Counted from the stretch's first letter, positions 1 to 9,072 are shown. The stretch: 45,379 bases of DNA from Bacteroidota bacterium (GCA_026391805.1 JAPLDJ010000004.1:1-45379); one strand, 5' to 3'. The notes: a model not told the origin generated them from the letters alone. Made by a program: numbers and translations.

Positions 1-56
1 AAAACACCGGAACGGGTTTACAAAAATGTTGCCTGAACGAAACCGGTTAATCCGAA

Positions 57-1295
57 TTGATTTGTAATTTTGAAGAAAAGAGAAACGAAAGAACCAACTT
101 AAAAACACCGAAACTCTGCCCTAAGAATGGGGTACATCATACAACTAATACACCAACCGTAACAACAAATTCCGTCACTAACCCGACTCAAACAACGGCG
201 ACTTGTGGTGGAAATGTTACTTCCGATGGCGGTTTAACAGTTTCCGCCAGGGGGGTCTGCTGGAATACAACAGGAAACCCAACCATTTCTGACCCTCGCA
301 CTACAGATGGAACCGGAACCGGCCCTTTCACAAGCAATATGACAGGATTATCAACGGGAACACCATATATTGTAAGAGCATATGCAACAAACGCCTCGGG
401 TACATCTTATGGTGATGAAGTAAATTTCTCAACAACAGGAAGTGGAACATTGCCCACTGTGCTAACGACAGCTATTTCAAATACAACACAAACCTCTGCA
501 ACCGGTGGTGGAAATGTTACTAACGACGGAGGTTCATCGGTTACTGCAAAGGGAGTCTGTTATAATACAACAGGAATTCCTGTCATTTCTGACCTTCATA
601 CTTCAGATGGCTCCGGAACCGGAACTTTCACAAGCAATATCACAGGACTATCAGCGAGTACACATTATTATGTCAGAGCCTATGCTACAAACGGCTCTGG
701 AACAGCATATGGTGATACGGTCAGTTTTACTACAAATGGTGCTTCTAGTGGAATGCCTTGTCCGGGTATGGCGACAATCACAGATCCGCGTGATGGAAAA
801 ATTTATCCAACTGTTCAAATAGGAACCCAATGTTGGTTGCAGAAAAATATGAATTACCAAATCGGCAATAGTTGGTGTTATGAAAACAATCCAGCGAATT
901 GTTCGACATATGGACGGTTATATGATTGGTTAACAGCTATGGGAGTCTGTCCTTCAGGTTGGCATCTGCCTGATGATGGTGAATGGACGTTGCTAACTAC
1001 TCTTCTTGGTGGAGAATCCATTGCGGGAGGAACGATTAAGGAAGCAGGAACAACTCATTGGGCTGCTCCCAATACCGGAGCAACCAACATTAGCGGGTTC
1101 ACTGCATTACCTGGTGGCGAACGGGACTACTTTGGTGATTTTGTCTATCTCACGATTACAGCCTACTTCTGGTCATCATTGGATGTTTCATCCTCAAATG
1201 CATGGTATCGGAACTTAGGCTTCGACAGCGAGGCGGTTAGTCGTGGTTATACTTACAAATCTTTCGGTTTCTCCGTTCGTTGCGTGCATAATTAA
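57..1295 (+). CDS. FISUMP-domain protein with two Fn3-like repeats
   Basis: The C-terminal ~170 residues are a FISUMP domain (Fibrobacter succinogenes major paralogous domain, TIGR02145): they contain the family's hallmark GTQCWLQKNMN, YGRLYDW, CPSGWHLPDDGEW, FWSS and SVRCVHN motifs. Before it lie two ~100-residue Fn3/Ig-like repeats (about residues 33-132 and 133-232), each with GGNVT-DGG and YIVRAYATN-type strands. The family is usually exported to the cell surface and has no known catalytic role. This ORF has no signal peptide, and its only usable start in frame is the TTG at 57, just after an in-frame TAA at 48-50. The first ~30 residues are charged and unlike a repeat. The 5' end may therefore have been lost or replaced, so this could be the intact tail of a longer secreted protein. 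Domain call is firm; start and functionality are uncertain. Confidence 0.75.
   Translation: MICNFEEKRNERTNLKTPKLCPKNGVHHTTNTPTVTTNSVTNPTQTTATCGGNVTSDGGLTVSARGVCWNTTGNPTISDPRTTDGTGTGPFTSNMTGLSTGTPYIVRAYATNASGTSYGDEVNFSTTGSGTLPTVLTTAISNTTQTSATGGGNVTNDGGSSVTAKGVCYNTTGIPVISDLHTSDGSGTGTFTSNITGLSASTHYYVRAYATNGSGTAYGDTVSFTTNGASSGMPCPGMATITDPRDGKIYPTVQIGTQCWLQKNMNYQIGNSWCYENNPANCSTYGRLYDWLTAMGVCPSGWHLPDDGEWTLLTTLLGGESIAGGTIKEAGTTHWAAPNTGATNISGFTALPGGERDYFGDFVYLTITAYFWSSLDVSSSNAWYRNLGFDSEAVSRGYTYKSFGFSVRCVHN
153..752 (+). repeat. Tandem 300-bp coding repeat (two copies)
   Basis: Two copies of the Fn3-like module are offset by exactly 300 nt. For example, GGTGGAAATGTTAC occurs at 207 and 507, and TTTCACAAGCAATAT at 326 and 626. 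The unit equals 100 residues, so copy number can change without a frameshift. Confidence 0.85.
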
Positions 1296-1666
1296 TTAGT
1301 TAATACGACGGGCATTTAGGGAGGATTAAAGCGTTGTATATTCCCTTGCAAATGTATACTATTCACCAAAAACTCTCCAAACCTTAAATGGTAAAAGAAT
1401 AGTATAAGATCTTTTTTCAACTTTGTTGGAAGAAAAAAAGTCGAATGAAGATCGGGCAGAGTTCCACTTGGAAGCTAACTTAAGGTTTCAATGTTAAAGT
1501 TAACCTCAATCTCTATTAAGTTTTGCCATAAATTTATCCACAAATTCCTCACATATTTTCTTCTTCCCTGCAATCCCTTATCTTTGTTCTCGATGCAATA
1601 ATTCATTGCTGATTGACAGCTTTGGATTAAATTGCAGTTGATCTGTAGAAGTTCAATAACGAAACC
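1296..1666. other. Intergenic region with inverted repeat
   Basis: This 371-bp AT-rich gap holds no convincing gene. It contains a perfect 10-bp inverted repeat, TATACTATTC at 1355-1364 and GAATAGTATA at 1397-1406. A second hairpin-prone stretch at about 1411-1440 pairs a CTTTTTTC arm with a GAAAAAAAG arm. Either could end transcription of the upstream gene. The right part holds a candidate promoter for glgB. Confidence 0.5.
1579..1586 (+). promoter_or_regulatory. Candidate -7 box for glgB
   Basis: TATCTTTG matches the Bacteroidota -7 consensus TAnnTTTG exactly and lies 80 nt before the glgB ATG. No clear TTG -33 element is seen at the right spacing. Confidence 0.35.
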
Positions 1667-3691
1667 ATGAGAAAACCCCGGAAGATCGGACTGGTAGCAA
1701 AGGATCCCTGGCTGGAGCCTGTGGAGACGGAGATCCGCGACCGTTATGACCGTTATAAGACCACCCTGGCGGAGATCACAGCGACTTGGGGAAGCCTGCT
1801 GAAGTTTGCCGATGCGCACAATTATTTCGGCATCCAATACGATAAGACGAGGAAAGGCTGGGTTTACCGCGAATGGGCGCCCAACGCGCAGGATCTTTAT
1901 TTCTACGGCGACTTTAACGGCTGGCAGAAGTACGCCAACCGCATGACCCGCGGTCAGTATGGGATCTGGGAGATCTTCCTTGATGAAGAAAATTATAAAG
2001 AAAGGTTCACGCACAAGAGCCGTGTCAAGGTGCTGGTCCATTCCGACCTGGGATTCCAGGAACGGATCCCGGCCTATATCCGGCGTGTTGTCCAGGATCC
2101 TGTCACCTATGATTTTTCAGGACAGGTATGGATGCCGCCGAAAAAGTTCGACTGGGAAGGTGACAAATTCGACATCGGCCAACTGGAAGAACTGCTTATC
2201 TATGAATGCCATGTCGGCATGGCCCAGGAAGAGCTGAAGGTGGGAACCTTCGTTGAATTTGCGGATCACCTGATCCCCTATATAAAGAACTCCGGCTACA
2301 ATACAATCCAGCTGATGGCCATTGCGGAACACCCCTACTATGCTTCGTTCGGCTATCATGTCTCCAATTTCTTCGCCGTTTCATCCCGCTTCGGCACGCC
2401 GGAAGACCTGAAATACCTCGTCAGAAAGGCTCATGAGCAGGGGCTTGCCGTGATCATGGACCTGGTCCATTCGCATACGGTCAAGAATATTGCTGAGGGC
2501 CTTAACCTGTTTGACGGTTCCGATCACCAGTATTTTCATGCGGGAGAACGTGGAAATCATCCTCACTGGGATTCAAAATGCTTTGATTACGGGAAGAGGG
2601 AGGTGCAGCGTTTCCTTCTCTCCAACATTAAGTTCTGGCTCCAGGAGTTTCATTTCGACGGATTCAGGTTCGACGGCGTTACCTCCATGCTTTACTTCGA
2701 TCATGGTTTCCGCGATACATGGGATCTGGACGGCTATTTCAAGAACGGCGTGGAATGGGATTCGATCACTTATCTACAGTTAGCTAACAAGCTTACTCAC
2801 ACCATTAACCCGCATGCGGTGACCATTGCGGAAGATGTCAGCGGGATGCCGGGCATTGCCCGGCCGGTTGCCGAAGGAGGCATCGGGTTCGATTTCCGCC
2901 TCGGAATGGGGATTCCGGATTACTGGATCAGGGTATTGAAAGAAAAGCAGGATGAAGAGTGGGATCCCGGCGAAATGTTCCATGTCCTGACTGACCGCCT
3001 GCCGGATGTAAAAACGGTAGCGTACGCTGAATCGCACGACCAGGCGCTGGTGGGCGACCAGACCATTGCTTTCCGGCTGATGCAGAGCGATATCTATTTT
3101 CATATGCAGAAGGAGGATCAGCACATTGCCATCGACCGGGGAATCTCCCTGCACAAAATGATCCGGCTCTTTACGATCGCGCTGGGTGGCCAGGCTTACC
3201 TCAATTTCATGGGAAATGAATTCGGCCATCCCGACTGGATCGACTTCCCCAGGGAAGGAAACAACTGGTCGTACCAGTATGCCCGCAGGATGTGGTCGCT
3301 GGTCCAGGATCCGAACCTTAAGTATCATTTCCTCGGGGCTTTCGACAAGGCCATGCTCCAGCTGGCGCGGGACCATTCGATCCTGAACACGGAATATGCA
3401 AATCAGCTCAACGTTGACGACTGGAACAAGACGATTGTCTTTGAAAAGAACGGGCTGATCTTCATCTTCAATTTTCACGTGAACCATTCATTGCCGGATT
3501 ATGAGTTCACGGTGAGGGAACCGGGTGATTACAGGATCATCCTGAATACCGACAATCCAGCGTTTGGCGGTCACGGGAGAATTGACGAGAAGACCGTCTT
3601 CATCACAAATTATAATAAAGCTGAGAAGACGCACAGCTTAAAAATTTACAACACGAACAGGACTGCACTGGTGCTGGAACATATTGGTTAA
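1667..3691 (+). CDS. glgB: 1,4-alpha-glucan branching enzyme (eukaryote-like)
   Basis: GlgB makes alpha-1,6 branches in glycogen by moving a cut alpha-1,4 chain. A CBM48 domain (around residues 60-140, with YREWAPNA and GDFNGW) is followed by a GH13 barrel. The four conserved GH13 regions are present: DLVHSH (D265, H270), GFRFDGVTSM (nucleophile D336), IAEDVSG (acid/base E389) and ESHDQ (D458). At 674 residues without the long bacterial N-terminal extension, it resembles eukaryotic GBE1-type enzymes (GH13_8) more than E. coli GlgB. No signal peptide, so it is cytoplasmic. It stands at the head of a run of secreted glucan enzymes on the same strand, which suggests glycogen storage is coupled to glucan uptake (inference). 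The ATG at 1667 fits the family N-terminus. Confidence 0.95.
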   Translation: MRKPRKIGLVAKDPWLEPVETEIRDRYDRYKTTLAEITATWGSLLKFADAHNYFGIQYDKTRKGWVYREWAPNAQDLYFYGDFNGWQKYANRMTRGQYGIWEIFLDEENYKERFTHKSRVKVLVHSDLGFQERIPAYIRRVVQDPVTYDFSGQVWMPPKKFDWEGDKFDIGQLEELLIYECHVGMAQEELKVGTFVEFADHLIPYIKNSGYNTIQLMAIAEHPYYASFGYHVSNFFAVSSRFGTPEDLKYLVRKAHEQGLAVIMDLVHSHTVKNIAEGLNLFDGSDHQYFHAGERGNHPHWDSKCFDYGKREVQRFLLSNIKFWLQEFHFDGFRFDGVTSMLYFDHGFRDTWDLDGYFKNGVEWDSITYLQLANKLTHTINPHAVTIAEDVSGMPGIARPVAEGGIGFDFRLGMGIPDYWIRVLKEKQDEEWDPGEMFHVLTDRLPDVKTVAYAESHDQALVGDQTIAFRLMQSDIYFHMQKEDQHIAIDRGISLHKMIRLFTIALGGQAYLNFMGNEFGHPDWIDFPREGNNWSYQYARRMWSLVQDPNLKYHFLGAFDKAMLQLARDHSILNTEYANQLNVDDWNKTIVFEKNGLIFIFNFHVNHSLPDYEFTVREPGDYRIILNTDNPAFGGHGRIDEKTVFITNYNKAEKTHSLKIYNTNRTALVLEHIG

Positions 3692-3700
3692 ATACTTGTA

Positions 3701-3880
3701 ACTCATCCCTTGCGAAGGTAACTAAAAAGAAAAAAAATATTGTCACGCAGAGTATTTACGCTGAGTTACGCAGAGTTATTTTGTACGTTATCAGTTATCT
3801 GCGAAACTCTGCGATTTAATCTGCGAAACTCTGCGCGAAAAAAATAATTTCTAGTCAGCCTAACGGGGGTTGAGGTGGGG
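3701..3880. mobile_element. MITE-like palindromic element, copy A
   Basis: A ~180-bp non-coding element lies between glgB and the esterase gene. Its left end (AACTCATCCC...GGTAACTAAAA) and right end (CTAGTCAGCC...GGTTGAGGTGGGG) are imperfect inverted repeats of each other and match the ends of the element at 19764-19953. The core is made of CGCAGAG/CTCTGCG units in opposing orientation, so transcripts would fold into a long hairpin. It codes for nothing. The non-autonomous transposable element label is inferred from structure; no transposase is present. Confidence 0.6.
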
Positions 3881-3907
3881 ACAGATAACACTTTAAAAAA
3901 TTCAATA

Positions 3908-5071
3908 ATGAAAAAAGTACTTTTCTTTTTTCTTTTTATTCTCATTTCAGTATCTGTTAACGCGCAGGCTTTTCAGAAATTCATTCAATCGCTGAACCGC
4001 CTGCCTGAGAATGCCAGGCAGGCAAAGGTTGACAGCTTCTTGACTGTAAACCGGACCTACCCTCTCATTGAAGATGATACGATCTGTAATTTCATTTACA
4101 CGGGTGATGCCGCTGATGTAAAAGTTGCAGGCGACTTTACCGGCTGGAGACCATCGGGCGTCATGAGTAAAATTGCAGGCACCAACTTCTGGTATTCCAC
4201 CGTGAATTTTGATGCGGATGCAAGGCTCGATTATAAAATTGTCATCAACTCCAACGACTGGATCCTGGACCCCGGTAATCCGAAAACCTGTGTGGGCGGC
4301 TATGGCCCGAATTCGGAACTCAGGATGCCTGCCTGTCAGACACCCCCGGAAATTGAATATTATCCTGCGATGCAGCACGGTACGATGTGGGACACGGTTA
4401 TTACCAGTAAATCACTTGGAGAACCGCGGAAGGTGCGGGTTTACCTTCCTCCGGGATATGGCCGGTCTGCCAAAGTTTATCCCCTTATTCTTTTCCACGA
4501 CGGGCAGGATTACATCGCCTTCGGTGCCATCAACAACATACTTGATTATCTGATCGCACAGCACAAGATTACAGAGGTTATTGCAGTCTTCGTCCCTCCT
4601 GTCAGCCGTGAACCAGAGTTCATAGGGAATAAAGTTAATGCATACTGTTCATTTTTTGTTGATGAGCTGATACCGGAAATCGACAGGAAGTTTACTACCA
4701 GCAAAGATCCTCACCATCGGGCTGTGGGCGGTGTTTCAAATGGGGGTAACATTTCACTTTACCTTGGTCTGATCCATCCTGAAGTTTTTGGGAAGATCAT
4801 TGCCCAGTCGAGTTCCGTCTTCCCTTTTGTCATGAACGGATACAAGAAAAGCCCGGGAAAGGATCTTCAGTTCTATATTGACATCGGCAAATACGATATC
4901 CCCGAGCTGATCACACTGGCAAAGGAACTGACACAGACACTGGGAAAAAAGAAATATGTTTATCAGTACCGGGAATGGCATGAAGGACACAGCTGGGGCA
5001 ACTGGAAAGGGCACCTGGCCGTCCCGCTGATGCAGTTCTTCCCCTATGATGCAAACTCAGCAATTCATTAA
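3908..5071 (+). CDS. Secreted CBM48-like/esterase-family protein
   Basis: The protein (387 aa from the ATG at 3908) starts with a clear Sec signal peptide ending near VNAQA. An E-set/CBM48-like domain follows (about residues 50-130, with VAGDFTGW and WILDPGNP). The C-terminal two thirds is an alpha/beta hydrolase of the esterase D/enterochelin-esterase family (PF00756). The nucleophile elbow is GVSNG (S277), the likely catalytic His is H361 in GHSWGNW, and an Asp in the YIDIGKYD stretch completes the triad. The family cleaves acyl or similar esters, and the CBM48-like domain suggests an alpha-glucan or other sugar substrate, but the actual substrate is unknown. A longer reading from GTG 3875 runs back into the repeat element and would bury the signal peptide, so I chose ATG 3908. 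The next gene starts 19 nt after the stop, so the two are probably cotranscribed. Confidence 0.8.
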   Translation: MKKVLFFFLFILISVSVNAQAFQKFIQSLNRLPENARQAKVDSFLTVNRTYPLIEDDTICNFIYTGDAADVKVAGDFTGWRPSGVMSKIAGTNFWYSTVNFDADARLDYKIVINSNDWILDPGNPKTCVGGYGPNSELRMPACQTPPEIEYYPAMQHGTMWDTVITSKSLGEPRKVRVYLPPGYGRSAKVYPLILFHDGQDYIAFGAINNILDYLIAQHKITEVIAVFVPPVSREPEFIGNKVNAYCSFFVDELIPEIDRKFTTSKDPHHRAVGGVSNGGNISLYLGLIHPEVFGKIIAQSSSVFPFVMNGYKKSPGKDLQFYIDIGKYDIPELITLAKELTQTLGKKKYVYQYREWHEGHSWGNWKGHLAVPLMQFFPYDANSAIH

Positions 5072-5090
5072 CAGTATAATTTCAGAAGAT

Positions 5091-7484
5091 ATGTTCAAAA
5101 ATTCCAGGATTACCGCATTTCTGCTGATCGTTGCAGCAGTTGTTCTGACCTCCTCCTGCAAAAACAAAAACGACATCTCCGTGCCTGATAAGCCTGAAAT
5201 CACGGGCATTGCCACGCCTGTGATCCTTCAGCCCGATTCAACGGTGATCGAACTTTCCGACTATTTCCTCCATCCGAAATCGATCGATTCCATCATGCCG
5301 GACAAGGGTTTTACGTACCGGCTCTCTGCCGATTCGTTAAAATTAACGCTCCAGGCATCGGGGAAATCAATTCCCAGGCTCTCTGTCATGAAGGTATGGG
5401 TGGATGGATACTGCTATTCCCTACTCCTTGAAAAATCGCGTAAGATCTGGCAGCGGATCACGTTTGACCCGAAGGAGAAGAAATACAGGCGGGTTGAACT
5501 GGCCGGTGACATGAATGAATGGACGCCAAGCCGGACACCGCTGAAGCTGGCCGACGGCAAGTGGCAAACCGATCTGCTTCTCTTCCCCGGGAAATACCAG
5601 TATAAATTCGTCCTCGACGGGAAATGGGTCCTGGACCCTGGAAATACCGAGATTGTTGACAACAACATCGGCGGCACAAATTCCCTTCTCCGCGTCGGAT
5701 CCGTCAATCCTCCTTCAGCGCCATACCTCTTTACAGATAAAGCTGATAAAGACAAAATCACGATCGGGATCAGGAACAAGACCAAAGAGATCTTTGTCTT
5801 CTGGCAGAATTACCAGCTGGATGAACGGTTCTGGAAAACAGACAGTACCGGACTTCAGATCACCCTTCCGGGGAAAGCCCGCAGCTTTGAACGTTCATTC
5901 CTCCGCGTCTGGGCATTTAACAATTCCGGTTCCTCGAATGAAATACTGATCCCGCTTGAGAATGGAAGGATCCTCAGTGACCCGGCCATGCTCACACGGG
6001 CCGACAGGGAGGCGATGATTATTTACTTCATGATGGTCGACCGGTTCAGGAACGGTGACCCGAAAAACGACGCACCCCTGAAAGACAAGGATGTGGATCC
6101 GAAACTGAATTTCCAGGGCGGCGATCTTGCAGGAATTATCAAGGAGATTGAAAGCGGCTATTTCAAAGAGCTGGGTGTAAACACCCTCTGGATTTCCCCT
6201 ATTACTCAGAATCCGAAGGATGCCTGGAAGGAATACCCTGCTCCTCACCGGAAATTTTCAGGATATCATGGCTACTGGCCGATGACCCTTACCACCGTTG
6301 ATCCCCGTTTCGGAACGGCGGAGGAGCTGAAAACACTCGTGAAGGAGGCGCACAGCGCCAACATGAATGTCCTGCTCGATTTTGTTTCCAACCATGTCCA
6401 CATCGAAAGCAAACTTTATAAAGACCATCCCGACTGGGCGACCCCGCTCATCCTGCCGAATAAAAAGAAGAACATCCGGTTGTGGGATGAGCAACGGCTG
6501 ACCACCTGGTTCGACGAGTTCCTTCCTACGCTTGACCTTTCAAAACCTGAGATCAGCAACCTGATGTCGGATTCGGCGCTCTTCTGGATCAAAAATTATG
6601 AGATCGACGGCTTCCGCCACGATGCCACAAAGCACATCGCGGAACTTTACTGGCGGACACTGACAAAGAAACTCAAGGAACAGGTGATCATTCCCGAAGA
6701 GCGGTTCATCTACCAGATCGGGGAGACCTTTGGCAGCCGCGATCTGATCGGCAGTTATGTGAATCCCGGGAAACTGGATGCCCAGTTCGATTTCGGATTG
6801 TATTTCGATGCCCGGACTGCATTTGCCCGTGAAACCGCCTCCTTCAAAGACCTGAACTTTTCGCTGCAGGAAAGCTTCAGCTATTACGGCGAACATTCCC
6901 TGATGGGGAACATCACCGGCAACCAGGACCTGGCACGGTTCATCTCGTTTGCCAGCAATGCCGTCAGCTTCGGGGAGAACGATCAGAAGGCCGGCTGGGA
7001 GCGCGACATCGAAGTGAAGGATACGGTTGGCTACGCCAGGTTGGCATCGCTGATCGCTTTTAACATGACCATCCCCGGAATTCCGGTCATCTATTACGGT
7101 GATGAATTCGGGATGCCCGGTGCCGGCGACCCCGACAACCGCAGGATGATGCGGTTTGAGAACCTGAACCCGATGGAAAAAAGGATGAAAACCACGGCTG
7201 AAAAGCTGATCCACCTCCGCAGCAATTCCATGCCGCTGCTTTACGGTGATTTCAAAACCCTCGAAGTGACGGACAAAACCTTCATCTACATGCGTACATA
7301 CTTTGACAAGGTCATTTTCGTCGTCTTTAACAAGGATAAATCACCACGTAAAATCGATTTTGAAGTCCCTGACCGGTTTGCAGGCTTCAGGGCGATCAAC
7401 AATTTCGGCTCCGACGCAAAGGTGGAGAAGAACAAGGTCACGCTGAACGTGGAGGGGAACGGGTTTGAGATCATCTCGAATTAA
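5091..7484 (+). CDS. Lipoprotein GH13 alpha-amylase family enzyme
   Basis: The N-terminus is a lipoprotein signal with lipobox LTSSC (Cys23), so the enzyme is anchored to a membrane. A CBM48-like domain (about residues 125-200, with LAGDMNEW and WVLDPGN) precedes a GH13 barrel that begins near residue 305 (YFMMVDRF). Catalytic regions are LLDFVSNHVH (region I), GFRHDATKH (nucleophile D511), IGETFG (E545) and GNQDLARF (D613). The region IV His before the last Asp is replaced by Gln. A substrate-binding role for that His is known in GH13, so specificity may differ from classical amylase. The frame opens at ATG 5046 inside the upstream gene, but ATG 5091 puts the signal sequence at the N-terminus. 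It likely hydrolyses maltodextrins or pullulan-like glucans at the cell envelope; exact subfamily not determined. Confidence 0.88.
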   Translation: MFKNSRITAFLLIVAAVVLTSSCKNKNDISVPDKPEITGIATPVILQPDSTVIELSDYFLHPKSIDSIMPDKGFTYRLSADSLKLTLQASGKSIPRLSVMKVWVDGYCYSLLLEKSRKIWQRITFDPKEKKYRRVELAGDMNEWTPSRTPLKLADGKWQTDLLLFPGKYQYKFVLDGKWVLDPGNTEIVDNNIGGTNSLLRVGSVNPPSAPYLFTDKADKDKITIGIRNKTKEIFVFWQNYQLDERFWKTDSTGLQITLPGKARSFERSFLRVWAFNNSGSSNEILIPLENGRILSDPAMLTRADREAMIIYFMMVDRFRNGDPKNDAPLKDKDVDPKLNFQGGDLAGIIKEIESGYFKELGVNTLWISPITQNPKDAWKEYPAPHRKFSGYHGYWPMTLTTVDPRFGTAEELKTLVKEAHSANMNVLLDFVSNHVHIESKLYKDHPDWATPLILPNKKKNIRLWDEQRLTTWFDEFLPTLDLSKPEISNLMSDSALFWIKNYEIDGFRHDATKHIAELYWRTLTKKLKEQVIIPEERFIYQIGETFGSRDLIGSYVNPGKLDAQFDFGLYFDARTAFARETASFKDLNFSLQESFSYYGEHSLMGNITGNQDLARFISFASNAVSFGENDQKAGWERDIEVKDTVGYARLASLIAFNMTIPGIPVIYYGDEFGMPGAGDPDNRRMMRFENLNPMEKRMKTTAEKLIHLRSNSMPLLYGDFKTLEVTDKTFIYMRTYFDKVIFVVFNKDKSPRKIDFEVPDRFAGFRAINNFGSDAKVEKNKVTLNVEGNGFEIISN

Positions 7485-7488
7485 AATA

Positions 7489-7517
7489 GCGAAAAGCGAA
7501 AAGCGAAATAGCGAAAA
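7489..7517 (+). repeat. GCGAAAA heptamer array (short)
   Basis: Four near-perfect GCGAAAA units follow the amylase stop codon. The same heptamer occurs inverted at 39379-39409. Confidence 0.7.
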
Positions 7518-7680
7518 TAATTACAGGCAGGCGAGCGTCTCTGAAGCGTGTATTTGACTAAAACAAAATCTATTGTGTCCTATTGTGCCTATTGTGGTGA
7601 AATTATAAGAGAAATAAATCTAACCATCTGCTTCAAAATAAAATTCATAATTCAAATCTCAAATTTCATAATTCATAATT

Positions 7681-9072
7681 ATGAGTAAATCTGAATTCCT
7701 TCATTATCTGCCGAAGATCCTTGCCGTAATGGTTTTAGTGATTGCAGGAATTGCATTGTGGGCATATGCCGGGCCGAAAAAAGAAATTGCCAAATCACGC
7801 TTCATGCATCCTGAATGGGCGAAGAATGCCATGATCTACGAAGTGAACATCCGTCAGTATACACCTGAAGGAACATTCAAAGCCTTTGAACAGCATCTTC
7901 CAAGGTTAAAATCAATGGGCGTGGATATTCTCTGGCTGATGCCGGTCAACCCGATCGGGGTTAAGAACCGGAAGGGAACCCTCGGGAGCTATTATTCGAT
8001 CAGGGATTACGTCGGTGTCAATCCTGAATTCGGAACCCTGAACGATTTTAAAGAACTTGTTAAAAAAGCACACGGACTCGGAATGCATGTGATCATCGAC
8101 TGGGTTGCCAACCACAGTTCCTGGGACAATGTTCTGGTAGCGCAGCATCCCGACTGGTATACCCATGATTCCTCAGGTAAGATCATTCCTCCTGTTGCCG
8201 ACTGGACCGACGTTGCAGATCTAAACTACGACAAGCCGGAGCTTCGTGAATACATGACCAATGCCCTGATCTGGTGGGTTAAAGAGACTGATATCGACGG
8301 ATTCCGCTGCGATGTGGCCGGGATGGTGCCGGTGAGTTTCTGGAACAAGGCCGTGCCGAGGGTGAAAGCTGTAAAGCATGTATTTATGCTGGCCGAATGG
8401 GAAACCCCCGACATGCATGATACTGCTTTCGACATGACCTATTCCTGGGATGTTTATCACCTGATGAATGACATTGCAAAAGGAGTAAAAACGGCCGATG
8501 CATTCGATTCGCTCCTGGCCGCCGAATCTTCAAAATTCCCTGCCGATGCCTACCGGATGCGGTTCACCTCCAACCACGATGAGAACTCCTGGAACGGGAC
8601 CGAATTCGAACGGATGGGCAATGCGGCACAGGCCTTCGCTGTTCTTTGTTATACCTTACCGGGGATGCCGCTGATCTACAGCGGGCAGGAATCAGGGTTT
8701 AACCGCAGGCTGAAATTCTTTGACAAGGATACCATTGAATGGGATCATTTCCGCCTGGCAGAATTCTATACGAACCTGAACAAAATCAAGAAAACGAACC
8801 CTGCGCTTGCAAATGGCGCTGACGGCGGGACAATGATCAAAATAGAGTCAGATAACAATAAGAATATCTATTGTTTCCTGCGGGTCAAAGAAAAGAACGT
8901 TCTGCTGGTCCTGTTCAACCTCTCCCCTTCCTCACAATCTGCAACCCTGAAAGTGAAAGTTCATACCGGGCATTACGAAGAACTGCTGTCGAACGGTTCC
9001 TTCAACCTCAATGAATCCAGCATCGTCAACCTTAAACCCTGGGAATACAGGATCTATCTGAAGGAAGAATAA
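7681..9072 (+). CDS. Membrane-anchored GH13 alpha-amylase family enzyme
   Basis: A single hydrophobic segment (about residues 12-30) acts as a signal anchor or uncleaved signal. A compact GH13 catalytic domain starts near residue 45 (YEVNIRQYTPEGTF). The catalytic set is complete: region I DWVANHSS (D140, H145), region II GFRCDVAGM (D211), region III MLAEWE (E239) and region IV SNHDENSW (D300). A short beta-sandwich ends the protein. At 463 residues it is close to minimal GH13 size and has no added CBM. It probably degrades maltodextrins in the periplasm after SusC import. It lies 196 nt after the lipoprotein amylase, same strand, with only repeat-rich AT DNA between. Confidence 0.9.
   Translation: MSKSEFLHYLPKILAVMVLVIAGIALWAYAGPKKEIAKSRFMHPEWAKNAMIYEVNIRQYTPEGTFKAFEQHLPRLKSMGVDILWLMPVNPIGVKNRKGTLGSYYSIRDYVGVNPEFGTLNDFKELVKKAHGLGMHVIIDWVANHSSWDNVLVAQHPDWYTHDSSGKIIPPVADWTDVADLNYDKPELREYMTNALIWWVKETDIDGFRCDVAGMVPVSFWNKAVPRVKAVKHVFMLAEWETPDMHDTAFDMTYSWDVYHLMNDIAKGVKTADAFDSLLAAESSKFPADAYRMRFTSNHDENSWNGTEFERMGNAAQAFAVLCYTLPGMPLIYSGQESGFNRRLKFFDKDTIEWDHFRLAEFYTNLNKIKKTNPALANGADGGTMIKIESDNNKNIYCFLRVKEKNVLLVLFNLSPSSQSATLKVKVHTGHYEELLSNGSFNLNESSIVNLKPWEYRIYLKEE

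Noticed and set aside
2780-3487. 235-codon open frame opposite glgB
   Set aside because: It is fully antisense to the conserved GH13 catalytic domain and shows no domain or signal; a shadow of the real gene.
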